Below, one piece after another: positions 17,326 to 26,009 of a stretch of DNA of 64,000 bases. Positions within the stretch are counted from its first letter, which is position 1, and each line of letters starts with the position of its first letter. This DNA comes from Kribbella jejuensis. GTDB taxonomy: Bacteria; Actinomycetota; Actinomycetes; Propionibacteriales; Kribbellaceae. The notes beneath the pieces are model-generated. The model saw only the letters and a list, made by a program, of their open reading frames with translations, was not told the origin of the DNA and did no database searches. The position numbers and the translations under genes were made by a program. The DNA is taken from positions 3,658,001-3,722,000 of the forward strand of contig NZ_VFMM01000001.1 of the NCBI RefSeq assembly GCF_006715085.1, written 5' to 3'.

Positions 17326-17376
17326 AAAGCGGAGACTTCCTCCGGATACAATACGGAGGCATCCTCCGCTTTGCAA
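17326..17376 (-). promoter_or_regulatory. MFS promoter with a 47-bp double-palindrome operator
   Basis: On the minus strand TTGCAA (17371-17376) and TATTGT (17348-17353) are separated by exactly 17 nt. Two 15-bp palindromes overlie this promoter: CGGAGACTTCCTCCG at 17330-17344 and CGGAGGCATCCTCCG at 17354-17368, 24 bp apart. Together they make a larger palindrome at 17326-17372 whose outer arms are AAAGCGGAG and CTCCGCTTT. One site fills the -35/-10 spacer and the other lies at the start of transcription, so the adjacent TetR protein would block the pump promoter directly. Confidence 0.85.
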
Positions 17377-17411
17377 GCGATATTGTTGACGAACCCTCGG
17401 GAGGAGGCTGG

Positions 17412-18002
17412 ATGGCGCCGCAACCCATGCCCTGTACACGGCCGACGCGCGCGGACGCGGCCCGGAACTACGACCGTCTGGTGGCGGCCGCCCGGGAGAC
17501 GTTCGCCGAGCACGGCACCGACACCTCGCTGGAGGAGATCGCCCGCCGGGCCGGCGTCGGCATCGGCACGCTGTACCGCCGGTTCCCGAACCGGACGGCG
17601 CTGCTCGAGGCGGTCTACGTCGACGAGATCCAGTCGGTCGTGGATCGCGCGTACGAGTTCGACAAGGAGTTCGCGCCGTTCGACGCGCTGGCCGCGTGGC
17701 TGCGCAGCTTCGTCGGCTACGGGCTGTCCAAGAAGAGCCTGTCGCACGAGCTGACGCTTGCCCTCGGCAAGGAATCCCCTTTCTTCGCGGCCTGCAAGAT
17801 GAACGTCCAGGAGGCCGGGAATCTCCTGCTGGGGAAGGCGAAGCAGGCCGGTGAGGTGCGCCCAGAGGTGGACCTGATGGACCTGCTCCGGCTGGTCGGT
17901 GGCATCACCCACTCCCCGGACACGCCGCCCGAGCAGGCGCACCGCCTTCTCGACATCGTCCTCTGCGGACTCAGGCCTGCAGTTGAGACCGTGAAGGGTT
18001 AG
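17412..18002 (+). CDS. TetR-family repressor, likely controls the adjacent exporter
   Basis: 196 residues from ATG 17412, which follows GGAGGAGG. The N-terminal HTH is ARETFAEHGTDTSLEEIARRAGVGIGTLYRRFPNRTALLEAVY, the standard TetR DNA-binding helix pair. The C-terminal ligand domain (residues ~75-190) is of the AcrR/SbtR-like type. It is transcribed away from the DHA2 exporter with the operator in the shared 123-bp gap, so repression of both genes is the likely arrangement. The inducer is unknown. Confidence 0.9.
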   Translation: MAPQPMPCTRPTRADAARNYDRLVAAARETFAEHGTDTSLEEIARRAGVGIGTLYRRFPNRTALLEAVYVDEIQSVVDRAYEFDKEFAPFDALAAWLRSFVGYGLSKKSLSHELTLALGKESPFFAACKMNVQEAGNLLLGKAKQAGEVRPEVDLMDLLRLVGGITHSPDTPPEQAHRLLDIVLCGLRPAVETVKG

Positions 18003-18024
18003 CCGCGTCCTTCGGCGTGGGCTT

Positions 18025-19233
18025 TCAGCGGCGGACCTGGCGGCGGGCGTCGAGTTGCGCGTGGTCGGCGGCGGTCAGCCCGGCGTGCCACCCGGCGCCG
18101 TTGGTGATCCGCGTCCGCCGGGTCGTCGTGTTCGGGAACAGTTGGGTGAACAACGCGTCCACCTGCTCCTCGCGTTTGGCCAGCACCGGCAGCAGGCGAC
18201 CCGCCTCCGCTTCTGCTACGGCGGCCTGGGTCGCGGCGGCGGTCTGCTCGAGCCGCTCGCCGATCCGTTGCGCGTAGGCCATCAGGAACGACTGCCGGAA
18301 CGACCGCGTGCGGGATTCGCCGCGATGGCCGATGTGCTTGCCAGCGGCAATCATCGCGCGGTTCGCCTGCACCAGCAGGGACGTGCTGAGGATCTCGGTG
18401 TGCTGCAGGTTGACCTCGGCGCCGACGATCGTGACCACGGCCAGGTCCTCGATCACGACCGTACGGCAGCGGTTCGCCGCCGCGACCGCGCCGACCAGTT
18501 GCGCCTTGGCCGAGACGTACGGCGTATCGACCCATAGCCGGCGCCCGGCCGAGTCGTCCGGAAGCTCGTCCTCGGCAGCCTCGAGCAGCGCGTGGTCCAG
18601 CGAGAACTTGGCCATCAGCTCCTGCGCCTTCCCGGACAGCGCCTCGGCCTCGTCCGGGAACTCGGTCGCTTCCGCCTTCGCCAGCAGGGCACGGATCCGC
18701 GCGAGCATCTTCCCGTTCGCCGGTACGACGGGTTGCGCGTGGCGGACCGGCGTACCGGGCAGGGGATAGAGGCGGGCGAGCACCGGCAGCGTCTGCAGGA
18801 ACCCGGCCAGCGACAGGGCGTGATGCAAGGTGAGGTAGCGGCCGACGCGCGCGGCGGCGCTCCAGTCGGTCAGGCTCAGCGCGGCGAAGGGTTGCGGCAC
18901 ACCGAGGTCGGTCAGCTGGGCGAGCCAGTTCGGATCGATCGTGGCGGCTTTGTAGGCCACGTGCTCGGCGGAGATCGCGGCCAGCAACAGGGGCTCGACA
19001 CCCGAGTCGAGACTGCGGCGTCCGTGCTGCACCACGTCGGCCGGCGCCCAGCCGCGTTCCCACGTCGTGCGGAGCAGACCGGTGAGGAACACCTGCAGGC
19101 AACGGTCCACCTGCGCCTGGTCGCGTTCGTCGTACGCACCCAGGCGTGCCAGTTCCGTATCCGCCCGGTCGTCGCGCAGGGCAACGACCGCGGCCGCGAT
19201 CGGCAACTGCTGCAGGATCTCCTCGTCACTCAC
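18025..19233 (-). CDS. DUF2786 domain protein
   Basis: 402 residues from GTG 19233. The DUF2786 segment is near residues 160-210 (KMLARIRALLAKAEATEFPDEAEALSGKAQELMAKFSLD), and a second conserved block follows (VSAKAQLVGAVAAANRCRTVV). No catalytic motif is evident and there is no signal or membrane segment. A CAGACT box 7 nt before the GTG supports a leaderless start there; an alternative TTG at 19269 would add 12 residues. Members are found in many actinobacteria without known function. Confidence 0.8.
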   Translation of the reverse strand: MSDEEILQQLPIAAAVVALRDDRADTELARLGAYDERDQAQVDRCLQVFLTGLLRTTWERGWAPADVVQHGRRSLDSGVEPLLLAAISAEHVAYKAATIDPNWLAQLTDLGVPQPFAALSLTDWSAAARVGRYLTLHHALSLAGFLQTLPVLARLYPLPGTPVRHAQPVVPANGKMLARIRALLAKAEATEFPDEAEALSGKAQELMAKFSLDHALLEAAEDELPDDSAGRRLWVDTPYVSAKAQLVGAVAAANRCRTVVIEDLAVVTIVGAEVNLQHTEILSTSLLVQANRAMIAAGKHIGHRGESRTRSFRQSFLMAYAQRIGERLEQTAAATQAAVAEAEAGRLLPVLAKREEQVDALFTQLFPNTTTRRTRITNGAGWHAGLTAADHAQLDARRQVRR

Positions 19234-19297
19234 GCCGTCGAGTCTGACATCGAGCGAAGCCCTACCCAAACGGGAATCCGCGTCCCTGTGGATAACC

Positions 19298-20269
19298 TCA
19301 GGCCAGCGGTAGCTGGTAGCTGACGAACTTCTGGTGGGTGGTGAAGCCGAGGTTCTCGTACAGGCCGAGCGCGCCGGTCGGGTTGTCGGCGTCGACGCCG
19401 AGGGACGCCCGCTGGTAGCCGGCCTGTGCGGCCTCGGTGAGGACCTTCGCCAACGCCGCGCGCGCCAGTCCGCGGCCGCGGTACGCGCGCCGGGTCCCGA
19501 CCTGGCCGATGTACAGCTCGCGGACGCCGGTCGCCTCGGTGCTGGCCACCCACTCGAAGCAGTTCACGTACGACGCGACGGTCGCACCGTCGAGTACGTA
19601 GTACGACTGGTCGCCGCGGAACGCCCGGGACCCGATCGACCGGGACCGCCAGAGCTCCGGCGTCGGCGGCGTCCAACCCCAGTGGTCGGAGAACGCTTCG
19701 TAGTGCGCCAGCCGGAGCTCCTCGTCGTGTGCGGCGTCGTACGACGTCAGCTGCAGGTCGTCCGGTACCGCTACCTCAGGGATCGGCTGGTCGAGCGGCC
19801 GGCGCATCTCGAAGAAGTACCGCTCGGGTTTGAACCCCAAGCCTTGGAGCAGGGCCGTCGCGCCGGCGTTCGTGCCGGCGGCGCCCACGGTCACGTAGCC
19901 GGGAGCCTCCGGATGCGTCTGGGCGTGCAGTCCACCGGCCCGGGTGATCAGCCACTGCATCAGCTGCGTGCCGAGCCCGCGCCGCCGCCACTCGGGGTGG
20001 ACCGCGCCCTCCACCCGCACCCGGTCGACGTCGACCACGGTCTGCTGGGCGTGCGCAATGCCGTAGCCGATCATCCGCCCGCCGGCCCACAGCGCGATGC
20101 TGTCCTGCGCGAGGTTGACGCCCGGCCGCCGGAAGCTCTCGGCGAAATCCTCGGCGCCGAAGTTCTCGCCCTCCTGGTCGACCTTCTCCTTGGCGGCGAA
20201 CATCTCCGCGAATTCCTCGACGTCGTCCAGCGTCAGCGGCCGCGCCGCGATCCCCTCCGGCCAGTTCAT
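19298..20269 (-). CDS. Tandem GNAT acetyltransferase
   Basis: 323 residues with two GNAT domains. The first acetyl-CoA loop is near 85-115 (VEGAVHPEWRRRGLGTQLMQWL). The second is near 250-285 (LYIGQVGTRRAYRGRGLARAALAKVL), the canonical RxxGxG/A site. This two-domain plan is shared with mycothiol synthase, but the sequence does not let me assign that reaction. The frame stays open upstream; ATG 20269 is chosen because a TACGGT box lies 6 nt before it and it begins the first domain. Confidence 0.85.
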   Translation of the reverse strand: MNWPEGIAARPLTLDDVEEFAEMFAAKEKVDQEGENFGAEDFAESFRRPGVNLAQDSIALWAGGRMIGYGIAHAQQTVVDVDRVRVEGAVHPEWRRRGLGTQLMQWLITRAGGLHAQTHPEAPGYVTVGAAGTNAGATALLQGLGFKPERYFFEMRRPLDQPIPEVAVPDDLQLTSYDAAHDEELRLAHYEAFSDHWGWTPPTPELWRSRSIGSRAFRGDQSYYVLDGATVASYVNCFEWVASTEATGVRELYIGQVGTRRAYRGRGLARAALAKVLTEAAQAGYQRASLGVDADNPTGALGLYENLGFTTHQKFVSYQLPLA

Positions 20270-20295
20270 GGCTCGACCGTACGGCGTACAACCGG

Positions 20296-21330
20296 TCAGA
20301 GCACGCCAATTTGCTCTGCGAGCCAGCGCACCGCCATCGGGTACCGGTACTCGATCCCGCCGTGGGTGCCCTCGAACAGCTCGAAATGGATCCGCGCATC
20401 CGGTACGCCGGCCTGCTGCGCCGCACGGTGGAACGCGGTCGCGCCGAGGTCGAGGTAGTACTCGTCCTGGCGGCCGGCGTCGATCCACACCGCGCGCAGC
20501 GAGCGGAGCGCCTCCGCGTACTGCTCCTGCTTCGCCATCTCCACCGGGTCGAAGGACATCCACCGCGACCACACATCCGGAACGACCGCGCCGAGCTCGT
20601 CGAACGGCAGCAGTACGGTCCCGTCGGGCTCGGCGGAGTACGCCGAGGCATATCCGTACATCTCCAGCAGGTGCAGATCCTCCATCGTGGTCCGGCCGGC
20701 GCGGGTCTCGAGGACTTCGAAGTACTTCTCGAAGCTGCCCTCGTACTTGTCCCGCAGCGTCCGCGCCCGCTCCGGGAACTCCGGCCGGTAGCAGACGTCG
20801 AACAGCGCATCGCCCGCGTGCGTCGCGAGCGCACCGAACACGTCGGGCCGCATCAACGGTGTGACCATCGCGGTGTAACCGCCGCTGGACTTGCCGGTGA
20901 TCGCGCGGTGGTCGCGGTCCGGGATGGTCCGGTACGTCGCGTCGATCCACGGCACGATCTCGTCGCACAGGTACGACTGGTACTGCCCGGTGCCGGGCGA
21001 GTCGAGGCACTGGCTGCCGCCGTACTTCGTCCACGAGTCGACGAACACCACGATCGCCTTCGGCGCGCCCTCCTCGGCGAACATCGCGTCCAGGAGCTCC
21101 GGGTACGGCTGGCGGAACGGGGTGCGGTTGAACCACATGCCGACATGGCCGGTGTAGCCCATCGTCACGTAGATCGACGGGTAGCGTGCGTCGGTGTCGT
21201 CGTATCCCGGCGGCAGGTAGATCAGCACGGGCCGCTCGTACGGGTCGCCGAGCGGGTTGCCGCGCAACAGCTCACTGGTGTACGTCGTCTGGTCCAGGCG
21301 TCCCTGGTACTCGGCCGACCACGGCAGCAT
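20296..21330 (-). CDS. Alpha/beta-hydrolase, esterase D / enterochelin-esterase-like
   Basis: 344 residues from ATG 21330, preceded by AGGAGG. The PF00756-type fold shows RPVLIYLPPGYDD near 35, the nucleophile elbow ITGKSSGGYTA (Ser in GxSxG), an acidic residue in VWIDAGRQDEYY and a His in FEGTHGGIEYR. There is no signal peptide. It lies 10 nt downstream of argS and is probably co-transcribed with it. Substrates of this family range from formylglutathione to siderophore esters; none can be assigned. Confidence 0.85.
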   Translation of the reverse strand: MLPWSAEYQGRLDQTTYTSELLRGNPLGDPYERPVLIYLPPGYDDTDARYPSIYVTMGYTGHVGMWFNRTPFRQPYPELLDAMFAEEGAPKAIVVFVDSWTKYGGSQCLDSPGTGQYQSYLCDEIVPWIDATYRTIPDRDHRAITGKSSGGYTAMVTPLMRPDVFGALATHAGDALFDVCYRPEFPERARTLRDKYEGSFEKYFEVLETRAGRTTMEDLHLLEMYGYASAYSAEPDGTVLLPFDELGAVVPDVWSRWMSFDPVEMAKQEQYAEALRSLRAVWIDAGRQDEYYLDLGATAFHRAAQQAGVPDARIHFELFEGTHGGIEYRYPMAVRWLAEQIGVL

Positions 21331-21340
21331 GCGGTACCTC

Positions 21341-23011
21341 CTACATCGCGTCGGGGGCCTCGATACCCAGCAGGCCGAGTCCATCCTGCAACACTTTCCG
21401 GGTTGCCGCGCAGAGGGCGATCCGGCTTGCTCTGGTCTCGCCTTCACTGCTCAGCACCGGGCACTGCTCGTAGAAGGCCGAGAGCGCGGACGCCACGTCG
21501 TACAAGTAGGTGCAGAGTCGATGCGGTTGGAGCGTCTCCGCGACCTGCTCGACGGTGGTGGCGAAACCGGTGAGCAGCAGCGCGAGCCGTTGCTCGGCCG
21601 GTTCTGTCAGCTGGGTGACTGTTGTTTCCGGCGAAGCTTTTGAGAGCAGCCGGGTGAGCCGGGCGTGCGCGTACTGCAGGTACGGGCCGGTGTTGCCGGT
21701 CATCGCGACCATCCGGTCCAGGTCGAACACATAGTCGTTGCCCCGGTCACTTGACAGATCGGCGTACTTCACGGCCCCTACCCCGACCGCCCGTGCCGTC
21801 ACTTGCCGGTCCAGGCCCTCCCGACCGGCGAGCAGCGCGTCCGCCCGCGCCACTGCGCTGTTCAACAGCTCGACCAGCTTGATCGTGCCGCCTTCTCTTG
21901 TTTTGAAGGGCTTTCCGTTCGGTCCGAGTACCGTGCCGAAGGACACATGCTCTGCTGGTACGTCCAGCCAGTGGGCGATTCTCGCCAGCGTGAAGATCAT
22001 CTCGAAGTGCAGCGCCTGCCGGTGATCGACCACGTACACGATCCGATCGGCGTGCAGCGTGCTCACCCGGTGCCGTACGGCGGCCAAGTCCGTTGCGCTG
22101 TAGCCGAATCCGCCGTCGGACTTCCGGACGATCACCGGAAGTGGATTGCCGTCGCGGCCGAGGAATCCGGGGAGAAACGCGCACAGAGCGCCGTCCGATT
22201 CGGTGAGGAGGCCTTGTTGCTCCAGTTCGGCGACTACCCGCGGCAGGTCATCGTTGTACGCGCTCTCGCCGACGATGTCGGCTCTGGTCAGGTTGCTGCC
22301 GAGCAGCGCGTAGACCGTGTCGAAGTCGTCGAGCGACACGTCGACCATGTGCCGCCACATGGTCCGCGTCTCCGGGTCGCCGGACTGCAGGGCGACCACC
22401 CGCAGCCGGGCCTTGTCGGCGAAGTTGCTATCGGCATCGAAATGTTTCCGGCTCCGCTCGTACAGGTGCTGCAATCCCTCCAGATCAAGGGATTCCGCCG
22501 CAATGCCTTCCTTGAGGAGCTGCTCTATCATCATCCCGTACTGCGTTCCCCAGTCGCCGACGTGATTCTGCCGGATCACGTCGTACCCGGCGTAGGCCAG
22601 CACGTTGCACAACGCGTCGCCGATCACCGTCGACCGGAGGTGGCCGACGTGCATCTGCTTGGCGACGTTCGGCTGCGAGTAGTCGACGACGACCCGCCGG
22701 CCGTTGCTGCTGAACGTCTGCGGCTCGTTCACCGCCTTCGCCAGCGTCTGCGGCAGCAGCGTCAGGTTGATGAAGCCAGGCCCGGCGATCGACGGCTGGT
22801 GGCACAGGTCGTCGACCTGCATGGCCTCGACCAGGCGTGCGGCGATCTCCCGCGGCGGTTGCTTGAGCTCGTTGCCGATCCGCAGCGCGAGGTTGGTCTG
22901 GTAGTGGCCGAACTCCGGCTTGGTGCTCGAGCGCAGCTCGGGATCGTAGGTACCGAACGCGGCGGCGGCAGCTTGGATTCTTGCGGACAGGACAGGCAGC
23001 AATGCGGACAT
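21341..23011 (-). CDS. argS: Arginyl-tRNA synthetase
   Basis: 556 residues. The N-terminal Add-1 domain contains EFGHYQTNLALRIG, the HIGH-type motif is AKQMHVGHLRST, the class I core shows YVVDHRQALHF, the KMSKS-like segment is GKPFKTREGG, and the C-terminal DALR anticodon domain spans about 440-556 (GPYLQYAHARLTRLL near its start). It charges tRNA-Arg. The ATG at 23011 follows AAGGAC at good spacing. Upstream is a short frame rich in Arg codons that could regulate it. Whether this is the only argS in the genome or a second copy cannot be told here. Confidence 0.93.
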   Translation of the reverse strand: MSALLPVLSARIQAAAAAFGTYDPELRSSTKPEFGHYQTNLALRIGNELKQPPREIAARLVEAMQVDDLCHQPSIAGPGFINLTLLPQTLAKAVNEPQTFSSNGRRVVVDYSQPNVAKQMHVGHLRSTVIGDALCNVLAYAGYDVIRQNHVGDWGTQYGMMIEQLLKEGIAAESLDLEGLQHLYERSRKHFDADSNFADKARLRVVALQSGDPETRTMWRHMVDVSLDDFDTVYALLGSNLTRADIVGESAYNDDLPRVVAELEQQGLLTESDGALCAFLPGFLGRDGNPLPVIVRKSDGGFGYSATDLAAVRHRVSTLHADRIVYVVDHRQALHFEMIFTLARIAHWLDVPAEHVSFGTVLGPNGKPFKTREGGTIKLVELLNSAVARADALLAGREGLDRQVTARAVGVGAVKYADLSSDRGNDYVFDLDRMVAMTGNTGPYLQYAHARLTRLLSKASPETTVTQLTEPAEQRLALLLTGFATTVEQVAETLQPHRLCTYLYDVASALSAFYEQCPVLSSEGETRASRIALCAATRKVLQDGLGLLGIEAPDAM

Positions 23012-23017
23012 GACAAA

Positions 23018-23114
23018 GTCCTTCGAAAGACGCGACTGGAACAGGTCGAGGTGTTCAGACAGTGCGTCGTCGTCGCAGGCTGAAGCGCACGCGGAGGGCG
23101 TGGGACGGCTTCAG
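23018..23114 (-). promoter_or_regulatory. Candidate attenuator structure between leader peptide and argS
   Basis: In the leader RNA CUGAAGC (23114-23108) pairs with GCUUCAG (23086-23080), and inside it CACGC (23102-23098) pairs with GCGUG (23092-23088). Downstream, GACGC within the Arg-codon run (23068-23064) can pair with GCGUC (23033-23029), and the argS site AAGGAC (23023-23018) lies in a near-palindrome with UCUUUCGAA. No U-tract terminator is seen, so translational rather than transcriptional control is more likely. Confidence 0.45.
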
Positions 23115-23126
23115 GCTGATCGACAT
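23055..23126 (-). CDS. Candidate arginine-rich leader peptide upstream of argS
   Basis: A 23-codon frame starts at ATG 23126 and stops at 23055, 43 nt before argS. Its second half reads RVRFSLRRRRTV: six Arg, four of them consecutive (CGA CGA CGA CGC, 23075-23064), three being the usually rare CGA. A CATAAT -10 box (23134-23139) sits 7 nt before the ATG, giving a leaderless leader transcript that begins just after the upstream gene's stop. Arg starvation would stall ribosomes in the run. This is the layout of an amino-acid-sensing leader, inferred from sequence alone. Confidence 0.65.
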   Translation of the reverse strand: MSISLKPSHALRVRFSLRRRRTV

Positions 23127-23127
23127 G

Positions 23128-25197
23128 TCAGCCATTATGCACGAAGTACGCCGACGGTGCCGGAGTCCGGTCCGCCAGCGGCACGATCGGCGGTACGTCG
23201 GTCTCGCCCAGGAACACCCGCCGGACAACACGTTCGGCCGCGTGCCCGTCGTCGAACTCGCAGAACTTCTCCCGGAACAGCTGCCGGTGCTTGGCCGCCT
23301 CGGGTGCGGCGAACGAACCGCTGCGGAGAATCGCGAACAGCTCGTCCGCCGACCGCGCGATCACCCCGGGCGGAAACTCGGTGACGTCGAAATAGGTGCC
23401 CTGCCGGTTGTCGTCGTCGACGTGCAGCACGATCGGCCGGTCCAGGTTCGCGTAGTCGAAGGTGATCGACGAGTAGTCCGAGACCAGCACGTCCGCGGCC
23501 AGCATCAGGTCCTCGACCGGTGCCTTCGGCAACAGTACGTGCGCGTTCGGGCCGGCCGCGAGCTCCAGCTGGGCCGGGTCGAGCCCGTCGCCGGACGTCG
23601 GTGCGTACAGGATCACCAGCTGCGAGTCGTCGTACCCGAGACCGGCCCGGATCGCCCGGACGTCGTCGAGGGTCGCGGTCAGCAGCCGGTCGTTGCGCGG
23701 GTAGCCGTACTCGAGTTCCTCGAAGTACGCCGGGTACGTGCGCTCCCAGATCTCCGAGGAGTACCGGTTCGAGGACAGGTTGAAGTCCCAGCGGTCGACC
23801 TCGCGCATCAGCTCCTCGACGTCGAGCTCCGGGCTCGTCCGGCGCAGATCGATCCCGACCGTCTTCAGCGGCGTACCGTGCTGGGTCTGAAGGTGGATCT
23901 GCCCTTCCCGCTTCTCCAGGTCGGCCGGCCAGTTGGTGTTGCTGACGAAGTACTTCGCCTTGCCGACCAGCTTCTCGTACGCCGGGGAGCCGGTGACGAC
24001 GTACTCGACACCCTCTGGGATCGCGGCCAGGTGCTCGTTGTGGACCACCCACACACCGCGCAGGTGCGGCGCGAGCTCGGCGGCCTTCTCGTAGATCGCC
24101 CGCGGATTCCCGGCGTACTGCGTGAACCCGTAGGCGGCGTACGCGACCAGGTTCGGGTCGAGCTTGGCACGGTGGAGCAGCTTGCCGACGGTCTTGCGCG
24201 GGCTCGGCACCTGCAGCATCCGGGCACTGAGCTTCAGCGTGGAGTACGTCGCGTAGTCGTCATGGATCAGCAGCCAGCGCTTGAAACCGCGCGCGGTCCG
24301 GTCGGTGCTGTAGCCGTCGGGTTTCCAGCGCTTGGCGAACGCATGCGCGGCGTGGAAGAACTCGGCCCGGTCGTCGGGGGCGATCCGCTCGGGCTTGGCG
24401 AGGACGGCGAGGATGTGGTCCAGGGACCGGTCGAAGGCGAACCGGCGCCAGCCGGCCAGCTCCGGATCGGACTGGATGAATGCGTGCACCCGGTCGTACT
24501 GGTCGAAGATGTCCCACTGCCGGCGGCCGCCGGTGGCATGGATGTTCCCTCCGGTGCGGTGCTGGCGGTAGTGCACGACGATCCGGTCGAGGGTCGCGAT
24601 CCGCTCGGCGGTCAGCATCGTCGAGTACGTCCAGGGGGCGTCCTCGTAGAAGCCGGACGTGAACGCGAACCCGTGCCGGGTCAGGAAGGCCCGGCGGTAC
24701 GCCTTGTTCCAGACCACCTCGAGGAAGGTCAGGAAGATCGGGCGCTCGGCCGCGGTGAACACGCCGGCGCCCTCGCGCGCGAATGCGTCGTGCCGCTGGC
24801 TGCCCAGCACCCGGCCGTCCCAGAACATCCGCTCGTAGTCGAACATCACGATGTCGGGCTCGTTGGTGGCATCGATCCGTTGGGCGATCGCCTGGAGCGA
24901 GCCCGGTGTGTAGCTGTCGTCGGCGTCCAGGAACAGCACGTATTGCCCGCGGCATTCCTTCAGCCCGGCGTTGCGGGCCGGGCCGAGGCCGACGTTCTCG
25001 TCCAGGTGCACCGCCCGCACCCGCGGGTCCACCGCGGCGTACTCGTCCAGGATCCGGCCGGAGCCGTCCGGATCCGCGTCGTCCACCCCGATCACCTCGA
25101 AGTCGGTGAACGACTGCCCGAGCACCGAGTCCAGACACGGCCGCAACCACGCCCGCGAGGCATGGCAGGGAACCACGACACTGAACTTTGGGGCCAT
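23128..25197 (-). CDS. Bifunctional GT2 / CDP-glycerol glycerophosphotransferase
   Basis: 689 residues with two catalytic parts. Residues 1-~230 are a GT2 glycosyltransferase (FSVVVPCHASRAWLRPCLDS, GVDDADPDGS, GPARNAG, FLDADDSY). Residues ~330-665 are the TagB/TagF-like transferase region with NTNWPADL, QTQHGTPLKTVGID, GYPRNDRLL, ILYAPTSGD, ADVLVSDYSSITFDYANL and PPGVIARSADEL. Together these polymerise or decorate poly(polyol phosphate) chains, that is, wall teichoic acid. It begins near a TAAGAT -10 box. Its stop is separated by one nucleotide from the argS leader ATG. Confidence 0.9.
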   Translation of the reverse strand: MAPKFSVVVPCHASRAWLRPCLDSVLGQSFTDFEVIGVDDADPDGSGRILDEYAAVDPRVRAVHLDENVGLGPARNAGLKECRGQYVLFLDADDSYTPGSLQAIAQRIDATNEPDIVMFDYERMFWDGRVLGSQRHDAFAREGAGVFTAAERPIFLTFLEVVWNKAYRRAFLTRHGFAFTSGFYEDAPWTYSTMLTAERIATLDRIVVHYRQHRTGGNIHATGGRRQWDIFDQYDRVHAFIQSDPELAGWRRFAFDRSLDHILAVLAKPERIAPDDRAEFFHAAHAFAKRWKPDGYSTDRTARGFKRWLLIHDDYATYSTLKLSARMLQVPSPRKTVGKLLHRAKLDPNLVAYAAYGFTQYAGNPRAIYEKAAELAPHLRGVWVVHNEHLAAIPEGVEYVVTGSPAYEKLVGKAKYFVSNTNWPADLEKREGQIHLQTQHGTPLKTVGIDLRRTSPELDVEELMREVDRWDFNLSSNRYSSEIWERTYPAYFEELEYGYPRNDRLLTATLDDVRAIRAGLGYDDSQLVILYAPTSGDGLDPAQLELAAGPNAHVLLPKAPVEDLMLAADVLVSDYSSITFDYANLDRPIVLHVDDDNRQGTYFDVTEFPPGVIARSADELFAILRSGSFAAPEAAKHRQLFREKFCEFDDGHAAERVVRRVFLGETDVPPIVPLADRTPAPSAYFVHNG

Positions 25198-25221
25198 GCC
25201 TCGTCATCTTAGAGTCAGGGC

Positions 25222-26001
25222 ATGAGTGTTGATGTGTTCGAGCCGTTGGCGGGGCTGGAGGGGGTCGGGTCGGCGGCGCGGGCGGCTCGGGACGCGGTCG
25301 ACGTACTGCTCCGGGACCGTGGTCTGCGGCGGGTCGGTTCGGACATGACGGCGGAGGCGCTGCTGCGCGGCGCGCACGCCTCGGCCGCGCTGGCCGGCAG
25401 TACGGCCTCGCCGGACGACGTACGGCGAGGTGCCGCCGACGGGCTCGCCACCGGAGCCGTACGGATGACCGGCGAGCTGATGGCGCTCGCGCCGCAGGTG
25501 GACAAGTCGCCGGTGCAGGTCTGGACCAGACTGCACCAGTTGGCTGCGCTCGACCTCGCGCCTGCCGCGGAACTCGGCCACGTGCGGACGACCGCCGAGC
25601 CGATCCCCGACGACATCCCGGGCTTGCCGCCGGCGCCCGGCGCGGACGAGCTGTGGGAGCGGTTGAGCGCGCTCGCCCAGAACCTGACCCGCCCGACCAA
25701 GGCGCCGGCGCTCGTGGTCGCCGCGATCGTGCACGCCGAGCTCGCCGTACTGCGCCCGTTCCCGGTCGCCAACGGGCTCGTCGCCCGGGCCGCCGAACGC
25801 TGCCTGTTGGTTGCCCGAGGCATCGACCCGGTCGCCGTCACGGTCCCGGAGGCCGGTCACTATGTGTTGCGGGCAACCTATTCATCGGGTCTCACCGACT
25901 ACGCAGCGCGAGGCTTGACCGGCGTTCGTGATTGGTTGCTGCGATCCTGCGAAGTAGTGACAAAAGGTGCCGAGCTCTCGCCGCTCGCGCCGTCGTCCTG
26001 A
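25222..26001 (+). CDS. Fic-like protein with degenerate Fic motif
   Basis: 259 residues, mostly alpha-helical. The segment near 180 reads LAVLRPFPVANGLVARAA. This aligns with the Fic motif HPFxxGNGRxxR, but the catalytic His is Arg/Leu and GNGR is ANGL, so AMPylation activity is doubtful. Actinobacterial homologues are often called oxidoreductases without evidence. A TAGAGT box lies 6 nt before the ATG. It converges on the HAD phosphatase gene with the Ms1-like RNA in between. I recall this same pair and order in Streptomyces and in Mycobacterium (Rv3662c/Rv3661). Confidence 0.75.
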   Translation: MSVDVFEPLAGLEGVGSAARAARDAVDVLLRDRGLRRVGSDMTAEALLRGAHASAALAGSTASPDDVRRGAADGLATGAVRMTGELMALAPQVDKSPVQVWTRLHQLAALDLAPAAELGHVRTTAEPIPDDIPGLPPAPGADELWERLSALAQNLTRPTKAPALVVAAIVHAELAVLRPFPVANGLVARAAERCLLVARGIDPVAVTVPEAGHYVLRATYSSGLTDYAARGLTGVRDWLLRSCEVVTKGAELSPLAPSS

Positions 26002-26009
26002 GCTGCCCC

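Noticed and set aside
17289..17942. N-terminal extension of the MFS frame
   Set aside because: It crosses the TetR gene and the operator; the ATG at 17288 has a ribosome site and the family N-terminus.
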